A stretch of 32,671 nt of DNA, from contig JAJQGV010000084.1 in assembly GCA_021200215.1 (NCBI GenBank), forward strand, positions 1,000 to 33,670. Reading direction: 5' to 3'. Below the pieces are notes generated by a model. It was given only the letters and a program-made list of their open reading frames with translations, was not told where the DNA came from and did not search any database. Of the stretch, positions 1 to 7,071 are shown one piece after another. Made by a program: the position numbers and the translations under genes. The stretch is from Ruminococcus sp. GTDB lineage: Bacteria; Bacillota; Clostridia; Oscillospirales; Ruminococcaceae. Every line of letters begins with the position of its first letter. Within the stretch, counting starts at the first letter, position 1.

Positions 1-1259
1 GTACTAAAGAATATGAATACTTTATTTTGGCTATAGAAGATTTAGCAGAACAACTCCTTAGACTTCAAGATGCTAACGTTCCAATAATATTAAGACCTTT
101 ACACGAGGCTGAGGGTAACTCTAATACCGATGGTAGTGGCTCATGGTTCTGGTGGGGTAAGGCTGGTGCTGAAACTTACAAAGAACTTTGGAAGTTGCTA
201 TATACTACCTTAACCGAAGATTATGGCTTACATAATATAATATGGGAGTATAACAGTTATGATTATACTACATCTGCACAATGGTATCCTGGTGATGAGT
301 ATGTCGACATTGTAGGCTACGATAAGTACAACACAGTATATAATCGTCATGATGGTTTAACTAGTGGCCCTAATGTAGATGCTATATCATCAACGTTCTA
401 TAGTTTAGTAAACCTAACCAATGGTGCTAAGTTAGTATCTATGCCCGAAAATGATACCATTCCTACCGTTGAAAATATGGAAATAGAACAGGCTAGATGG
501 CTATACTTCTGCCCTTGGTATGGCGAACACATTTTAGATAGTTCTAAGAATGACCCAGAAACTGTAAAGGCAATCTATCAGAGTGATTACTGTATCAACC
601 TAGCAGATTTACCAGAAAATCTATATAGTTATGATTATGTAGAACCCCCTACTGGAATAATGACTATTACGACTACAGTTACTGATGTAACCGACGAAAC
701 TATTACTATACAGTTTGAGGAAGATGACAATATTTATGATTACACTATAACTATTGCCGACTACTTTGAAGATAGTATAGATATATCTATTGGTGATACT
801 ATCCTTGCTACTGGATTTTCTACTAGTCCATCTTATGATATGGATTGGTGGTTTGAAAATGCTTCTTTAGAACTTAAATCTAGTGAAACTACTACCACAA
901 CTAGTACATCTGATACCGATACTAGTACTACCACTACAACTAGTACCTCTGATACTACTCCCACAGAAACTTCCGTTACTTCTGTTACCACTGTTGATAC
1001 TAGCGATACTACTACATCACAAACATCAGTAACTACGGGTGTAGGAATCTCTGACCACACAGAAACCATACTAGGCGATATAACTTGCGATGGCGACGTT
1101 AAGAGCAATGACCTATTACTACTTAAAAAGTATCTATTAGGGCTATCTGAACTATCCGACCAAGCACTTGCTAACGCAGATATGAACGGTGATGGCGATG
1201 TTAAAAGCAATGACCTATTAACCCTAAAGAAGATACTCTTAGGCATCTCTGAAAGTTAA
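1..1259 (+). CDS. GH26 beta-mannanase with C-terminal dockerin (5' end outside window)
   Basis: Secreted endo-beta-mannanase that would cleave mannan backbones and dock onto a cohesin scaffold. The frame is open from base 3, so the N-terminus and signal peptide lie upstream. Counting from the TTG at 27, the GH26 acid/base motif RPLHEAEG gives Glu27 and is followed by the typical WFWWG. The nucleophile motif MPENDTIP gives Glu141. Residues about 205-285 form a small beta-rich module of unknown role, then comes a Thr/Ser/Asp linker (about 287-345) and a two-repeat type I dockerin (about 350-410), with both calcium loops reading DGDVKSND. The GH26 call is firm from the two catalytic motifs; mannan as substrate is inferred from the family. 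A LysR gene follows 34 bases later on the same strand. Confidence 0.9.
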   Translation, partial: TKEYEYFILAIEDLAEQLLRLQDANVPIILRPLHEAEGNSNTDGSGSWFWWGKAGAETYKELWKLLYTTLTEDYGLHNIIWEYNSYDYTTSAQWYPGDEYVDIVGYDKYNTVYNRHDGLTSGPNVDAISSTFYSLVNLTNGAKLVSMPENDTIPTVENMEIEQARWLYFCPWYGEHILDSSKNDPETVKAIYQSDYCINLADLPENLYSYDYVEPPTGIMTITTTVTDVTDETITIQFEEDDNIYDYTITIADYFEDSIDISIGDTILATGFSTSPSYDMDWWFENASLELKSSETTTTTSTSDTDTSTTTTTSTSDTTPTETSVTSVTTVDTSDTTTSQTSVTTGVGISDHTETILGDITCDGDVKSNDLLLLKKYLLGLSELSDQALANADMNGDGDVKSNDLLTLKKILLGISES

Positions 1260-1293
1260 ATGGTATACATTACATTAAAGGAAGTGTTGCCGT

Positions 1294-2217
1294 ATAACGT
1301 TACAACAACTTAAATACATCATAGAGATAGTAAATAGTGGTTCTATCACAGAGGCATCTAAGAGGCTATATATATCGCAACCTAGCCTATCCAATGCTGT
1401 TAAAGAGCTTGAAAATGAGATTGGCATAGAAATCTTTAATAGAACTCCAAAGGGAATCTCACTATCTGGTGATGGCGTAGAGTTTCTATCGTACGCTAGG
1501 CAGATTATAGAACAGACCGAACTTTTAGAACTACGTTACAAAGGCAATAGAGCATCTAAGAAGATATGTTCAATATCTACGCAACACTATGCATTTGCGG
1601 TAGATGCCTTTGCAAACTTAGTTAAAAGATTAAAAGTTTCCGATTATGAGGTTACTCTAAGAGAAACTAAAACCTTTGAGATTATAGACGATGTTACAAA
1701 CTTCTATAGCGAGATAGGTATACTCTATCTAAATGAGTTCAATAGCAAAGTTCTAACCAAGTTGATTGATGAGAATCATTTAAGGTTTGTAAAACTGTTT
1801 AAAGCTGAACCTCACGTATTTATAAGTAAAGATAATCCTCTAGTGGGTAAAGATATAGTTACTATACAAGATTTAGAAGAATATCCATGCCTAAGTTTTG
1901 AACAAGGGACTCATAACTCTTTCTACTTTTCTGAGGAGATTTTAAGCACTCTGCCCAAGAAGAAAACTATCCACGTCAGCGATAGAGCTACACTGTTTAA
2001 TCTGTTAATAGGGTTAAATGGATATACCATATGTACAGGAATATTAAATAGTAATCTAAACGGTGATAATATAGTATCGATACCGTTAGATACTACAGAA
2101 GATATTCTAATAGGATACATAGTGAATCCTAAAGCAGTATTGAGTAACTTCGCAATGGAATACATTCAAGAGTTAAAAGCATTAATACAGAATGATGGAT
2201 ATACTATTTTAAAATAA
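1294..2217 (+). CDS. LysR-family transcriptional regulator with AUA start
   Basis: DNA-binding regulator of 307 residues, full length for the LysR family. The N-terminal winged helix-turn-helix reads TLQQLKYIIEIVNSGSITEA, followed by the recognition helix SQPSLSNAVKELE and then NRTPKGISLS. Residues about 90-300 form the effector-binding domain. There is no ATG, GTG or TTG in this frame between the stop at 1276 and base 1762, by which point half the protein has been read. A Shine-Dalgarno AAAGGAAG (1277-1284) sits 9 bases before ATA at 1294, exactly where the family's usual M-T-L-Q-Q-L start falls, so ATA is taken as the start. A disabled ATG or a sequencing error remains possible. The effector is unknown, and the gene may be co-transcribed with the mannanase. 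Confidence 0.82.
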   Translation: MTLQQLKYIIEIVNSGSITEASKRLYISQPSLSNAVKELENEIGIEIFNRTPKGISLSGDGVEFLSYARQIIEQTELLELRYKGNRASKKICSISTQHYAFAVDAFANLVKRLKVSDYEVTLRETKTFEIIDDVTNFYSEIGILYLNEFNSKVLTKLIDENHLRFVKLFKAEPHVFISKDNPLVGKDIVTIQDLEEYPCLSFEQGTHNSFYFSEEILSTLPKKKTIHVSDRATLFNLLIGLNGYTICTGILNSNLNGDNIVSIPLDTTEDILIGYIVNPKAVLSNFAMEYIQELKALIQNDGYTILK

Positions 2218-2224
2218 TATTTAA

Positions 2225-2266
2225 TATAGGGAATACTAAGCTAATTTAGTACTCCCTATAGTTTTT
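2225..2266. terminator. Bidirectional intrinsic terminator between LysR gene and gpr
   Basis: Arms 2225-2239 and 2246-2260 are 15 bases each with a single mismatch, with a 6-base loop. TTTTT follows on the plus strand and a U-rich stretch on the minus strand. It separates two convergent genes. Confidence 0.85.
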
Positions 2267-2267
2267 A

Positions 2268-3092
2268 TTATATAGCGTCAAAATAGTTTGGAATTAGTAC
2301 TCTGCTAATGCTTTCAGAAAGTAGTTTTGATGAGTACTCCACGATGGTATCAATATTTTTAGGAGTAACCATAAAGTTAGGAGTATCTTGGTTAGGTGCA
2401 TTGCCTGTAAGATTCTCTGCTATGGTGTGTAAATCCACTACGGTAGGGACTCCTATAGCTACTACAGGGACTCCCATTACCTCTTTAGATATCTCTTTCC
2501 TAGAGTTGTTTACGCCACTCCCTGGGTGTATTCCACTATTAGATATTTGTATGGTGCTACCCAACCTAGAGATATCGGAACAAGCAAAAGCATCTATAAC
2601 TATTATGCAGTTAGGTTTAATGGTATCTACTAACGACCTTATAATTTCAGAACTTTCAATACCCGTTTGACCTAATACACCTGCAGTAATTATGCTAACC
2701 TCACGCAAAGATGTTAAAAACTCATCGTTAGGGAGTTCAGTCTTAAAGTGCCTAGTAGCGAGTATATTCCTTGCAGATACTACACCTAAGGTATCAGGAG
2801 TAACATCGTTGTTGCCTAAGCCTGCAATAAGTACAGAACCATCTGGGATAAACTCTTTAAGTTCATTTGAGAGTTCTTTAACCATGTTGTCGAAACTATC
2901 GCAAGGCTTTGATATATAACTACTTTCTAAGGTTACGTACCTACCGACTTTTTTACCTATAGCCTTTCCGCACTCATCATCATGTATTAAAACCTCGGTA
3001 ATGTTAAAGTATTCGCCTCTAGTATTTTGAACTATTCCAGTAGTATCTTCTAACATAGATACACTTTCAATAGTTAAATCGGTTCTAAGCAT
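2268..3092 (-). CDS. gpr: GPR endopeptidase (spore germination protease)
   Basis: Degrades small acid-soluble spore proteins at germination, acting in the forespore and spore core. The 274-residue product carries the family blocks RTDLTIES near the N-terminus, GLGNNDVTPDTLG, then VIDAFACSDISRLGSTIQ and GIHPGSGVNNSR. The aspartates in the second and third blocks match the unusual aspartic-type active site of this family. The start at 3092 (MLRTDL) is chosen because GGGGG lies 7 bases upstream; an ATG two codons earlier is too close to it, and a reading from 3131 has no ribosome site. The propeptide is therefore very short. Divergence from rpsT is the classical Bacillus/Clostridium arrangement. 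It shows that the host makes spores. Confidence 0.93.
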   Translation of the reverse strand: MLRTDLTIESVSMLEDTTGIVQNTRGEYFNITEVLIHDDECGKAIGKKVGRYVTLESSYISKPCDSFDNMVKELSNELKEFIPDGSVLIAGLGNNDVTPDTLGVVSARNILATRHFKTELPNDEFLTSLREVSIITAGVLGQTGIESSEIIRSLVDTIKPNCIIVIDAFACSDISRLGSTIQISNSGIHPGSGVNNSRKEISKEVMGVPVVAIGVPTVVDLHTIAENLTGNAPNQDTPNFMVTPKNIDTIVEYSSKLLSESISRVLIPNYFDAI

Positions 3093-3117
3093 ATACATAC
3101 CCCCGTATATTTTTTTA

Positions 3118-3129
3118 GTGGATATCCAC
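3118..3129. promoter_or_regulatory. Perfect 12-bp palindrome upstream of gpr
   Basis: GTGGATATCCAC is its own reverse complement and lies 26 bases before the gpr start codon, in the transcribed leader or promoter of gpr. It could be an operator for a dimeric regulator, but no second copy was noticed. Confidence 0.35.
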
Positions 3130-3173
3130 AAAAAGGTTGAAAATATTTTGTGATATTTTTATTATATTTTCAC

Positions 3174-3202
3174 TTGAAATTTTATCGAAAAGATGTTAAT
3201 AT
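3174..3202 (+). promoter_or_regulatory. Sigma-A type promoter of rpsT
   Basis: TTGAAA (3174-3179), a 17-base spacer and TAATAT (3197-3202). Transcription would begin near 3209, giving an rpsT leader of about 185 bases. Confidence 0.75.
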
Positions 3203-3283
3203 TATTATTAGCGTTCGATGTGGTATTTATACCAAAGTTTTTTTTAGTTATATGGAATCGTCATTGTTCGTATAACATAATTA

Positions 3284-3334
3284 GGTCTAATGCGTGTCGA
3301 TATATCGTTTGCGTGAGATATATGTCTTTAGACC
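3284..3334 (+). promoter_or_regulatory. Structured leader of rpsT
   Basis: Within the long 5' leader, GGTCTAA (3284-3290) pairs perfectly with TTAGACC (3328-3334), enclosing the palindrome CGATATATCG. Further 3' the leader has CCCATGTGGG before the ribosome site. Ribosomal protein mRNA leaders often bind their own product, so autoregulation by S20 is a reasonable guess, but no known motif was recognised. Confidence 0.4.
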
Positions 3335-3393
3335 ATAAATTAAAGTTATGCCCATGTGGGTATATGAATTTGAACTATGAAGGAGTTTTTATT

Positions 3394-3648
3394 ATGCCAA
3401 ATATTAAATCAGCTAAAAAGAGAGTTAAGGTAAACAAGGTTAAGGCTTTAGCTAATAAATCAAGAAATAGTGAACTTAAAACAGCTATTAAGAAAGCTAC
3501 TATAGCTTGCGAAACTAATGCGGATAACAAGGTGGAAGCAGTTACTTACGCTATTAAAAGAGTAGACCAAGCTTGTTCTAAAAACTTAATGCACAAGAAT
3601 AAGGCTGCTAGAAAGAAATCTCAATTAGCTAAGATGCTAAATGCCTAA
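3394..3648 (+). CDS. rpsT: 30S ribosomal protein S20
   Basis: Binds 16S rRNA early in small-subunit assembly. The 84-residue product begins MPNIKSAKKRVKVNKVKAL and is rich in Lys, Arg and Ala, with the normal S20 length. The start is fixed by AAGGAG (3380-3385) 8 bases upstream; a longer reading from 3193 would add leader RNA translated into non-S20 sequence and is rejected. It is divergent from gpr and is followed by a GC-rich hairpin before the phosphatase gene. Confidence 0.96.
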   Translation: MPNIKSAKKRVKVNKVKALANKSRNSELKTAIKKATIACETNADNKVEAVTYAIKRVDQACSKNLMHKNKAARKKSQLAKMLNA

Positions 3649-3670
3649 ACTTTAAATTTAAGATTTATAT

Positions 3671-3700
3671 GCCCTCACACAATGTGAGGGCTGTTCTATT
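3671..3700 (+). terminator. Terminator or attenuator hairpin after rpsT
   Basis: Perfect 9-bp GC-rich stem GCCCTCACA / TGTGAGGGC (3671-3679, 3683-3691) with a CAA loop. The following T-run is weak (TGTTCTATT), so some read-through into the phosphatase gene is likely. Confidence 0.7.
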
Positions 3701-3718
3701 AAGGAGGATTTATTACTA

Positions 3719-4480
3719 ATGGTTGCAAACTATCATACACACACTAAAAGATGTCAACACGCCTATGGTGAGGATAAAGAGTACGTAGAAAATGCTATCA
3801 AGGGCGGTTTAAAGGTGTTAGGATTCTCTGACCATTGCCCTTGGATATACGATAGTAACTACATATCTGGTACTAGAATGTTGCCATCTCAACTAGATGA
3901 GTACTTTACATCTATGGAAAGGTTGAAGAAAGAATATCAAAGAGATATTAAGATATATGTGGGTTTTGAATCTGAATACATTCCCCAACAGATGGAATCT
4001 CAAGATAGGTTATTTAAAGGCTACCCTATAGACTACATGATATTAGGTGAACACTTCGTATCACCTGAACCATCTACGTATATGGGATTCCCTTCGAAAG
4101 ATGAAAACTATCTAAAGGTGTATATAGACACCATAATAGAAGGCATGGAAACAGGTAGATACTCATACGTTGCACACCCCGACCTATGCGACTTTGTGGG
4201 AGATATAGAAGTATACAACAAACACTATGAAAGACTTTGCAGATATCTAAAGGATAAGAACGTACCTATAGAAATCAATCTACTTGGATATATTGAACAT
4301 AGACACTATCCAAATGAAAACTTTTTAAAGATTGCTCAAAAGGTGGGTAATATCGCAATAGTAGGTTGCGATGCTCATACTCCAGATAGGCTATCCAATG
4401 TTAAGGCTCAAAATGAATGTAAAAGACTCGCTGAAAGGTTCGGTCTAAAGGTTATAGATACTCTTCCTAACTTAGATTAA
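3719..4480 (+). CDS. Histidinol-phosphatase, PHP family (HisJ/HisK type)
   Basis: Probably hydrolyses L-histidinol phosphate to L-histidinol, the penultimate step of histidine synthesis, in the cytoplasm. The 253-residue protein has the PHP metal-binding signature HTHTKRCQHA at the start, then GFSDHCPW, a central GEHFV, SYVAHPDL, and a C-terminal GCDAHTP, the order expected for the metal ligands of this superfamily. Its length suits HisK. A strong AAGGAGG lies at 3701-3707 before ATG 3719. It is not in a his operon here, so another PHP phosphoesterase activity is possible. It converges on the symporter gene with only one base between them, and no terminator was seen there. Confidence 0.85.
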   Translation: MVANYHTHTKRCQHAYGEDKEYVENAIKGGLKVLGFSDHCPWIYDSNYISGTRMLPSQLDEYFTSMERLKKEYQRDIKIYVGFESEYIPQQMESQDRLFKGYPIDYMILGEHFVSPEPSTYMGFPSKDENYLKVYIDTIIEGMETGRYSYVAHPDLCDFVGDIEVYNKHYERLCRYLKDKNVPIEINLLGYIEHRHYPNENFLKIAQKVGNIAIVGCDAHTPDRLSNVKAQNECKRLAERFGLKVIDTLPNLD

Positions 4481-4481
4481 T

Positions 4482-5840
4482 CTATACAACTACTATTCCT
4501 AAACCCTCTAGTAGAGAAAATATCAATATAGCCAATATGAACGCTGGACATACATACTTAATCATAGCCTTGTACAGAGCTTCTTTTTTAAAGGTAACTC
4601 CACCGAACTTAATCTCATCAATAATACTTTGAACGTTACAGAACCAACTCACCAATAGACAGGTAGTTAAGGCTATTATAGGCATTATTACACTGTTTCC
4701 TAAGAAATCGAAGAACGATAGAATATCCATGCCTAAGATTTTTATATGCTCCCAAACACCATAACCTAAAGATGATGGCACACCTAATATAAAGTTAGAT
4801 ATCAATATTAATATACAAGCAGATGTTCTTTTAAGTGAAAATCTATCCATAAGTATGCGTACTATAGCTTCCATCATAGATATTGCACTAGTTATACCCG
4901 CAAAGAATACTAATATAAAGAATAATCCACCCACAATGTGACCGTTAGGCATCTCGTTGAATATTTTAGGTAGAGTTATAAACATGAGTCCTGCACCTTG
5001 CCCCATATTTTCTAAACCCTCAAAGAATATTACTGCAGGGATTATCATTAAGCCAGATAGGAATGCCATAATAGTATCCCAAAGTTCAATCTGATTTACT
5101 GACTTAACTATGTTTATATCCTTTGGAGTGTATGAACCAAAGGTTATCATAACGCCAGTGGCTATACTCATTGAGTAGAAAAGCTGTCCCAATGCAGACA
5201 ATAGAGTCTTAATAGAAAAATGACTAAAGTTAGGTATTAGATAGTACTTTACACACGAAGATACTCCATCTATAGTTAAAGCATATATAGTTATACCAAC
5301 GGTTAGTAGGAATAGAATAGGCATCATAAACTTGCTAACGTTTTCTATGCCTTTTTGCACACCGAATAAAACTATTAGAGTGGTTATGGTTAGAAATATC
5401 AATAGATACACTATAGGCTCAAGGGTGTTGCTAGTAAAGTTATGAAAGTACTCACTGTTAGACATTATGCTCCCTTGACCTGTAATGTATGATATCATAT
5501 ACTTAGTAACCCAACCACCTATAAGCGAATAGTAAGGAAGTATAACTATAGGCACTAAAGATGCTATTGTGCTTAGGAATCCGAACTTGTTATGCATAGA
5601 CTTATATGCTCCAATGACTCCTAAACCAGTCTTTCTGCCTATAGCTACTTCAGTTATTATTAGAGTAAAACCAAAGGTTACGGTTAATATTAAGTATACT
5701 AATAGAAACACTCCCCCACCATATTCTGAGGCTAGATATGGAAATCTCCAAAGGTTGCCTAAACCCACTGCACTTCCCGCAGATGATAAAATAAACCCTA
5801 TACTACTTGAAAATGATGTACCATCTTTAACTTTGCTCAT
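4482..5840 (-). CDS. Sodium-dependent transporter, NSS (SNF/SLC6) family
   Basis: Sodium-coupled importer of an amino acid or related solute in the cytoplasmic membrane. The 452-residue protein has the family hallmark GSAVGLGNLWRFPYLASEYGG in its first membrane helix, and about eleven hydrophobic segments, the usual number for bacterial members. The start at MSKVKDGTS (5840) is preceded by AAGGAG with 8-base spacing; an in-frame ATG at 5864 has no ribosome site. The substrate cannot be read from sequence. It is transcribed alone, divergent from DUF2325, with its own AT-rich upstream region. Confidence 0.92.
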   Translation of the reverse strand: MSKVKDGTSFSSSIGFILSSAGSAVGLGNLWRFPYLASEYGGGVFLLVYLILTVTFGFTLIITEVAIGRKTGLGVIGAYKSMHNKFGFLSTIASLVPIVILPYYSLIGGWVTKYMISYITGQGSIMSNSEYFHNFTSNTLEPIVYLLIFLTITTLIVLFGVQKGIENVSKFMMPILFLLTVGITIYALTIDGVSSCVKYYLIPNFSHFSIKTLLSALGQLFYSMSIATGVMITFGSYTPKDINIVKSVNQIELWDTIMAFLSGLMIIPAVIFFEGLENMGQGAGLMFITLPKIFNEMPNGHIVGGLFFILVFFAGITSAISMMEAIVRILMDRFSLKRTSACILILISNFILGVPSSLGYGVWEHIKILGMDILSFFDFLGNSVIMPIIALTTCLLVSWFCNVQSIIDEIKFGGVTFKKEALYKAMIKYVCPAFILAILIFSLLEGLGIVVV

Positions 5841-5954
5841 ATAAAAGACTCCTTGCATTTGCAATGTGATAATATATATATAGTATAATATTAACTACTA
5901 TCCTTAAGATTATTCTAAAAGATAAAAAGATATAATACTATGGTATGTAGTTCA

Positions 5955-5970
5955 GTTAGCAAAAGCTAAC
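5955..5970. promoter_or_regulatory. Predicted DtxR-like operator, site A (upstream of DUF2325)
   Basis: GTTAGC-AAAA-GCTAAC, perfect 6-base arms. It ends 4 bases before a TTGACA -35 element (5975-5980), whose probable -10 is TAAACT (5999-6004, 18-base spacer). The same 4-base spacing to TTGACA occurs at site D. It is assigned to the nearby DtxR-like repressor by context. Confidence 0.7.
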
Positions 5971-6049
5971 CAATTTGACATATACATCGATTATATAGTA
6001 AACTATCAATATTGAAACACATTAAGCTAAGAAAGGATTTTAATATATT

Positions 6050-6328
6050 ATGAGTATAGTAATAATAGGTGGTCATGAAAGAATGACTGCTCAATATAAT
6101 AGTATCTGCAAAGAGTACGGACATAATGCTAAGATATTTACCAAGGAAAACGGCAAGATTTCCAAAAAGTTTGGAAATCCTGACCTAATGATATTATTTA
6201 CTAATACGGTATCCCATAAGATGGTATACTCGGCATTACAGATTTCTAAAAAGAATAACATTCCCGTTGAAAGAGTACACTCAAGTAGCGTATGTTCACT
6301 TAAGAACGTATTCGAGGCTTTAAAGTAG
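6050..6328 (+). CDS. DUF2325 domain protein
   Basis: Small cytoplasmic protein of 92 residues starting MSIVIIGGHERMTAQYNSIC and containing the DUF2325 pattern: a Rossmann-like VIIGGHER start, a central beta-rich DLMILFTNTVSHKM and a C-terminal VERVHSSSV. Its function is not established. From general knowledge of clostridial genomes, such genes often sit near ferrous-iron transport genes. Here it has an operator directly upstream of its -35 box and lies convergent to the DtxR-like gene, 11 bases apart, which supports a role in the same regulon. The ribosome site GAAAGGA is about 13 bases from the ATG, slightly far. Confidence 0.8.
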   Translation: MSIVIIGGHERMTAQYNSICKEYGHNAKIFTKENGKISKKFGNPDLMILFTNTVSHKMVYSALQISKKNNIPVERVHSSSVCSLKNVFEALK

Positions 6329-6339
6329 CCATATGTAGA

Positions 6340-6738
6340 TTATCTGTCATTTTTTTGTTGCTGTCTTTTTATAGTATTTCTAACTAACACAGAAAACTTT
6401 GTAGAGGTTTCTATCGGAAAAGATGATATAAACTCTAAAGCCTGTTCCCTAGCCTCTTTCTCTGATAGTTTAAGCATATTAAAGAAGAATATATAAATAT
6501 ATCTATACTGTTTATGGAACTTTGTAGCCACTTCCAAACCCTCATCGGTGAGATTTACACCATATGAGAAGTTTTCATCTATTAGGTTAGAACTTGCTAA
6601 ACACTTTAACATCTTAGTAACACTAGGTCTAGTAACCTCTAAGTACTTAGATATATCCACGCCACGAACGTTCTTAGAACCGTTTGAGAGTTCTAATATA
6701 GCCACTAAATACTTTATCTGTCCAGAACAAATCTTCAT
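6340..6738 (-). CDS. DtxR/MntR-like transcriptional repressor lacking metal ligands
   Basis: DNA-binding repressor of 132 residues. The winged helix (1-67) includes ISKYLEVTRPSVTKMLKCLA and GVNLTDEGLEVA, closely following MntR, and residues 70-115 form the dimerisation part. There is no third (SH3-like) domain, as in MntR. Aligning by eye to B. subtilis MntR, the six ligands D8, E11, H77, E99, E102 and H103 correspond to Lys9, Val12, Tyr78, Leu101, Ile104 and Ser105, so canonical Mn/Fe sensing looks lost. It may sense something else or be permanently active. Its own promoter is TTGATT-N17-TATAAT (6786-6814) with operator B further upstream. AAGGAAG precedes the ATG. Confidence 0.78.
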   Translation of the reverse strand: MKICSGQIKYLVAILELSNGSKNVRGVDISKYLEVTRPSVTKMLKCLASSNLIDENFSYGVNLTDEGLEVATKFHKQYRYIYIFFFNMLKLSEKEAREQALEFISSFPIETSTKFSVLVRNTIKRQQQKNDR

Positions 6739-6785
6739 AAAAATCTATCTTCCTTTCAAGTTCAGTAAAAACTCACGTTTTTTTG

Positions 6786-6814
6786 ATTATACATCATATT
6801 TAGAGAAAAATCAA
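6786..6814 (-). promoter_or_regulatory. Promoter of the DtxR-like gene
   Basis: On the minus strand TTGATT (6809-6814), a 17-base spacer and TATAAT (6786-6791), giving a leader of about 40 bases before ATG 6738. Confidence 0.75.
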
Positions 6815-6842
6815 TACATTTACATAGATACTAATGTATTTA

Positions 6843-6858
6843 GTTAGCCTTAGCTAAT
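6843..6858. promoter_or_regulatory. Predicted DtxR-like operator, site B (upstream of the repressor gene)
   Basis: GTTAGC-CTTA-GCTAAT, one base off the consensus. It lies about 28 bases upstream of the -35 box of the repressor gene, so it does not directly overlap that promoter. Confidence 0.6.
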
Positions 6859-6886
6859 TGCTAGATAACTTTCTTAAATTAATAGT

Positions 6887-6922
6887 AATCGCCTTTATAA
6901 AAATTAGGCGATTATTTTTTTT
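6887..6922 (+). terminator. Orphan plus-strand intrinsic terminator
   Basis: AATCGCCT / AGGCGATT stem (6887-6894, 6906-6913), 11-base loop, then ATTTTTTTT. No plus-strand gene ends nearby: the preceding plus-strand gene stops at 6328 and the next promoter begins at 6973. It implies an unannotated short transcript or a leftover of a lost gene. The rest of the 6739-7071 gap holds the two promoters and operator B. Confidence 0.7.
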
Positions 6923-6972
6923 GCCATTATATCGTATTAAGTTTAATTTCCATGCGTTCCCTATTTTGTTTC

Positions 6973-7001
6973 TTGACATAATCTGCACTATAGATTATAA
7001 T
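6973..7001 (+). promoter_or_regulatory. Consensus sigma-A promoter of the sugar-binding lipoprotein operon
   Basis: TTGACA (6973-6978), 17-base spacer, TATAAT (6996-7001): a perfect consensus. The leader from about 7008 contains a small hairpin, TCTATCT / AGATAGA (7037-7043, 7047-7053), just before the AAAGGAG ribosome site. Confidence 0.88.
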
Positions 7002-7071
7002 TATAGTATAACAATCGTCTTAAGGTAGATGCGTAGTCTATCTTGAAGATAGAATCTAAAGGAGAATCTAT

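Noticed and set aside
833..1246. Open frame of 137 codons antisense to the mannanase linker and dockerin
   Set aside because: It is the mirror of the Thr-rich linker and repeated dockerin codons, is low-complexity Val/Ser, and has no ribosome site. Similar frames opposite or out of frame with the other dockerin genes were rejected for the same reason.
3193..3393. N-terminal extension of rpsT from 3193
   Set aside because: The added 67 residues are unlike S20, there is no ribosome site at 3193, and AAGGAG sits correctly before 3394. The stretch is leader RNA.
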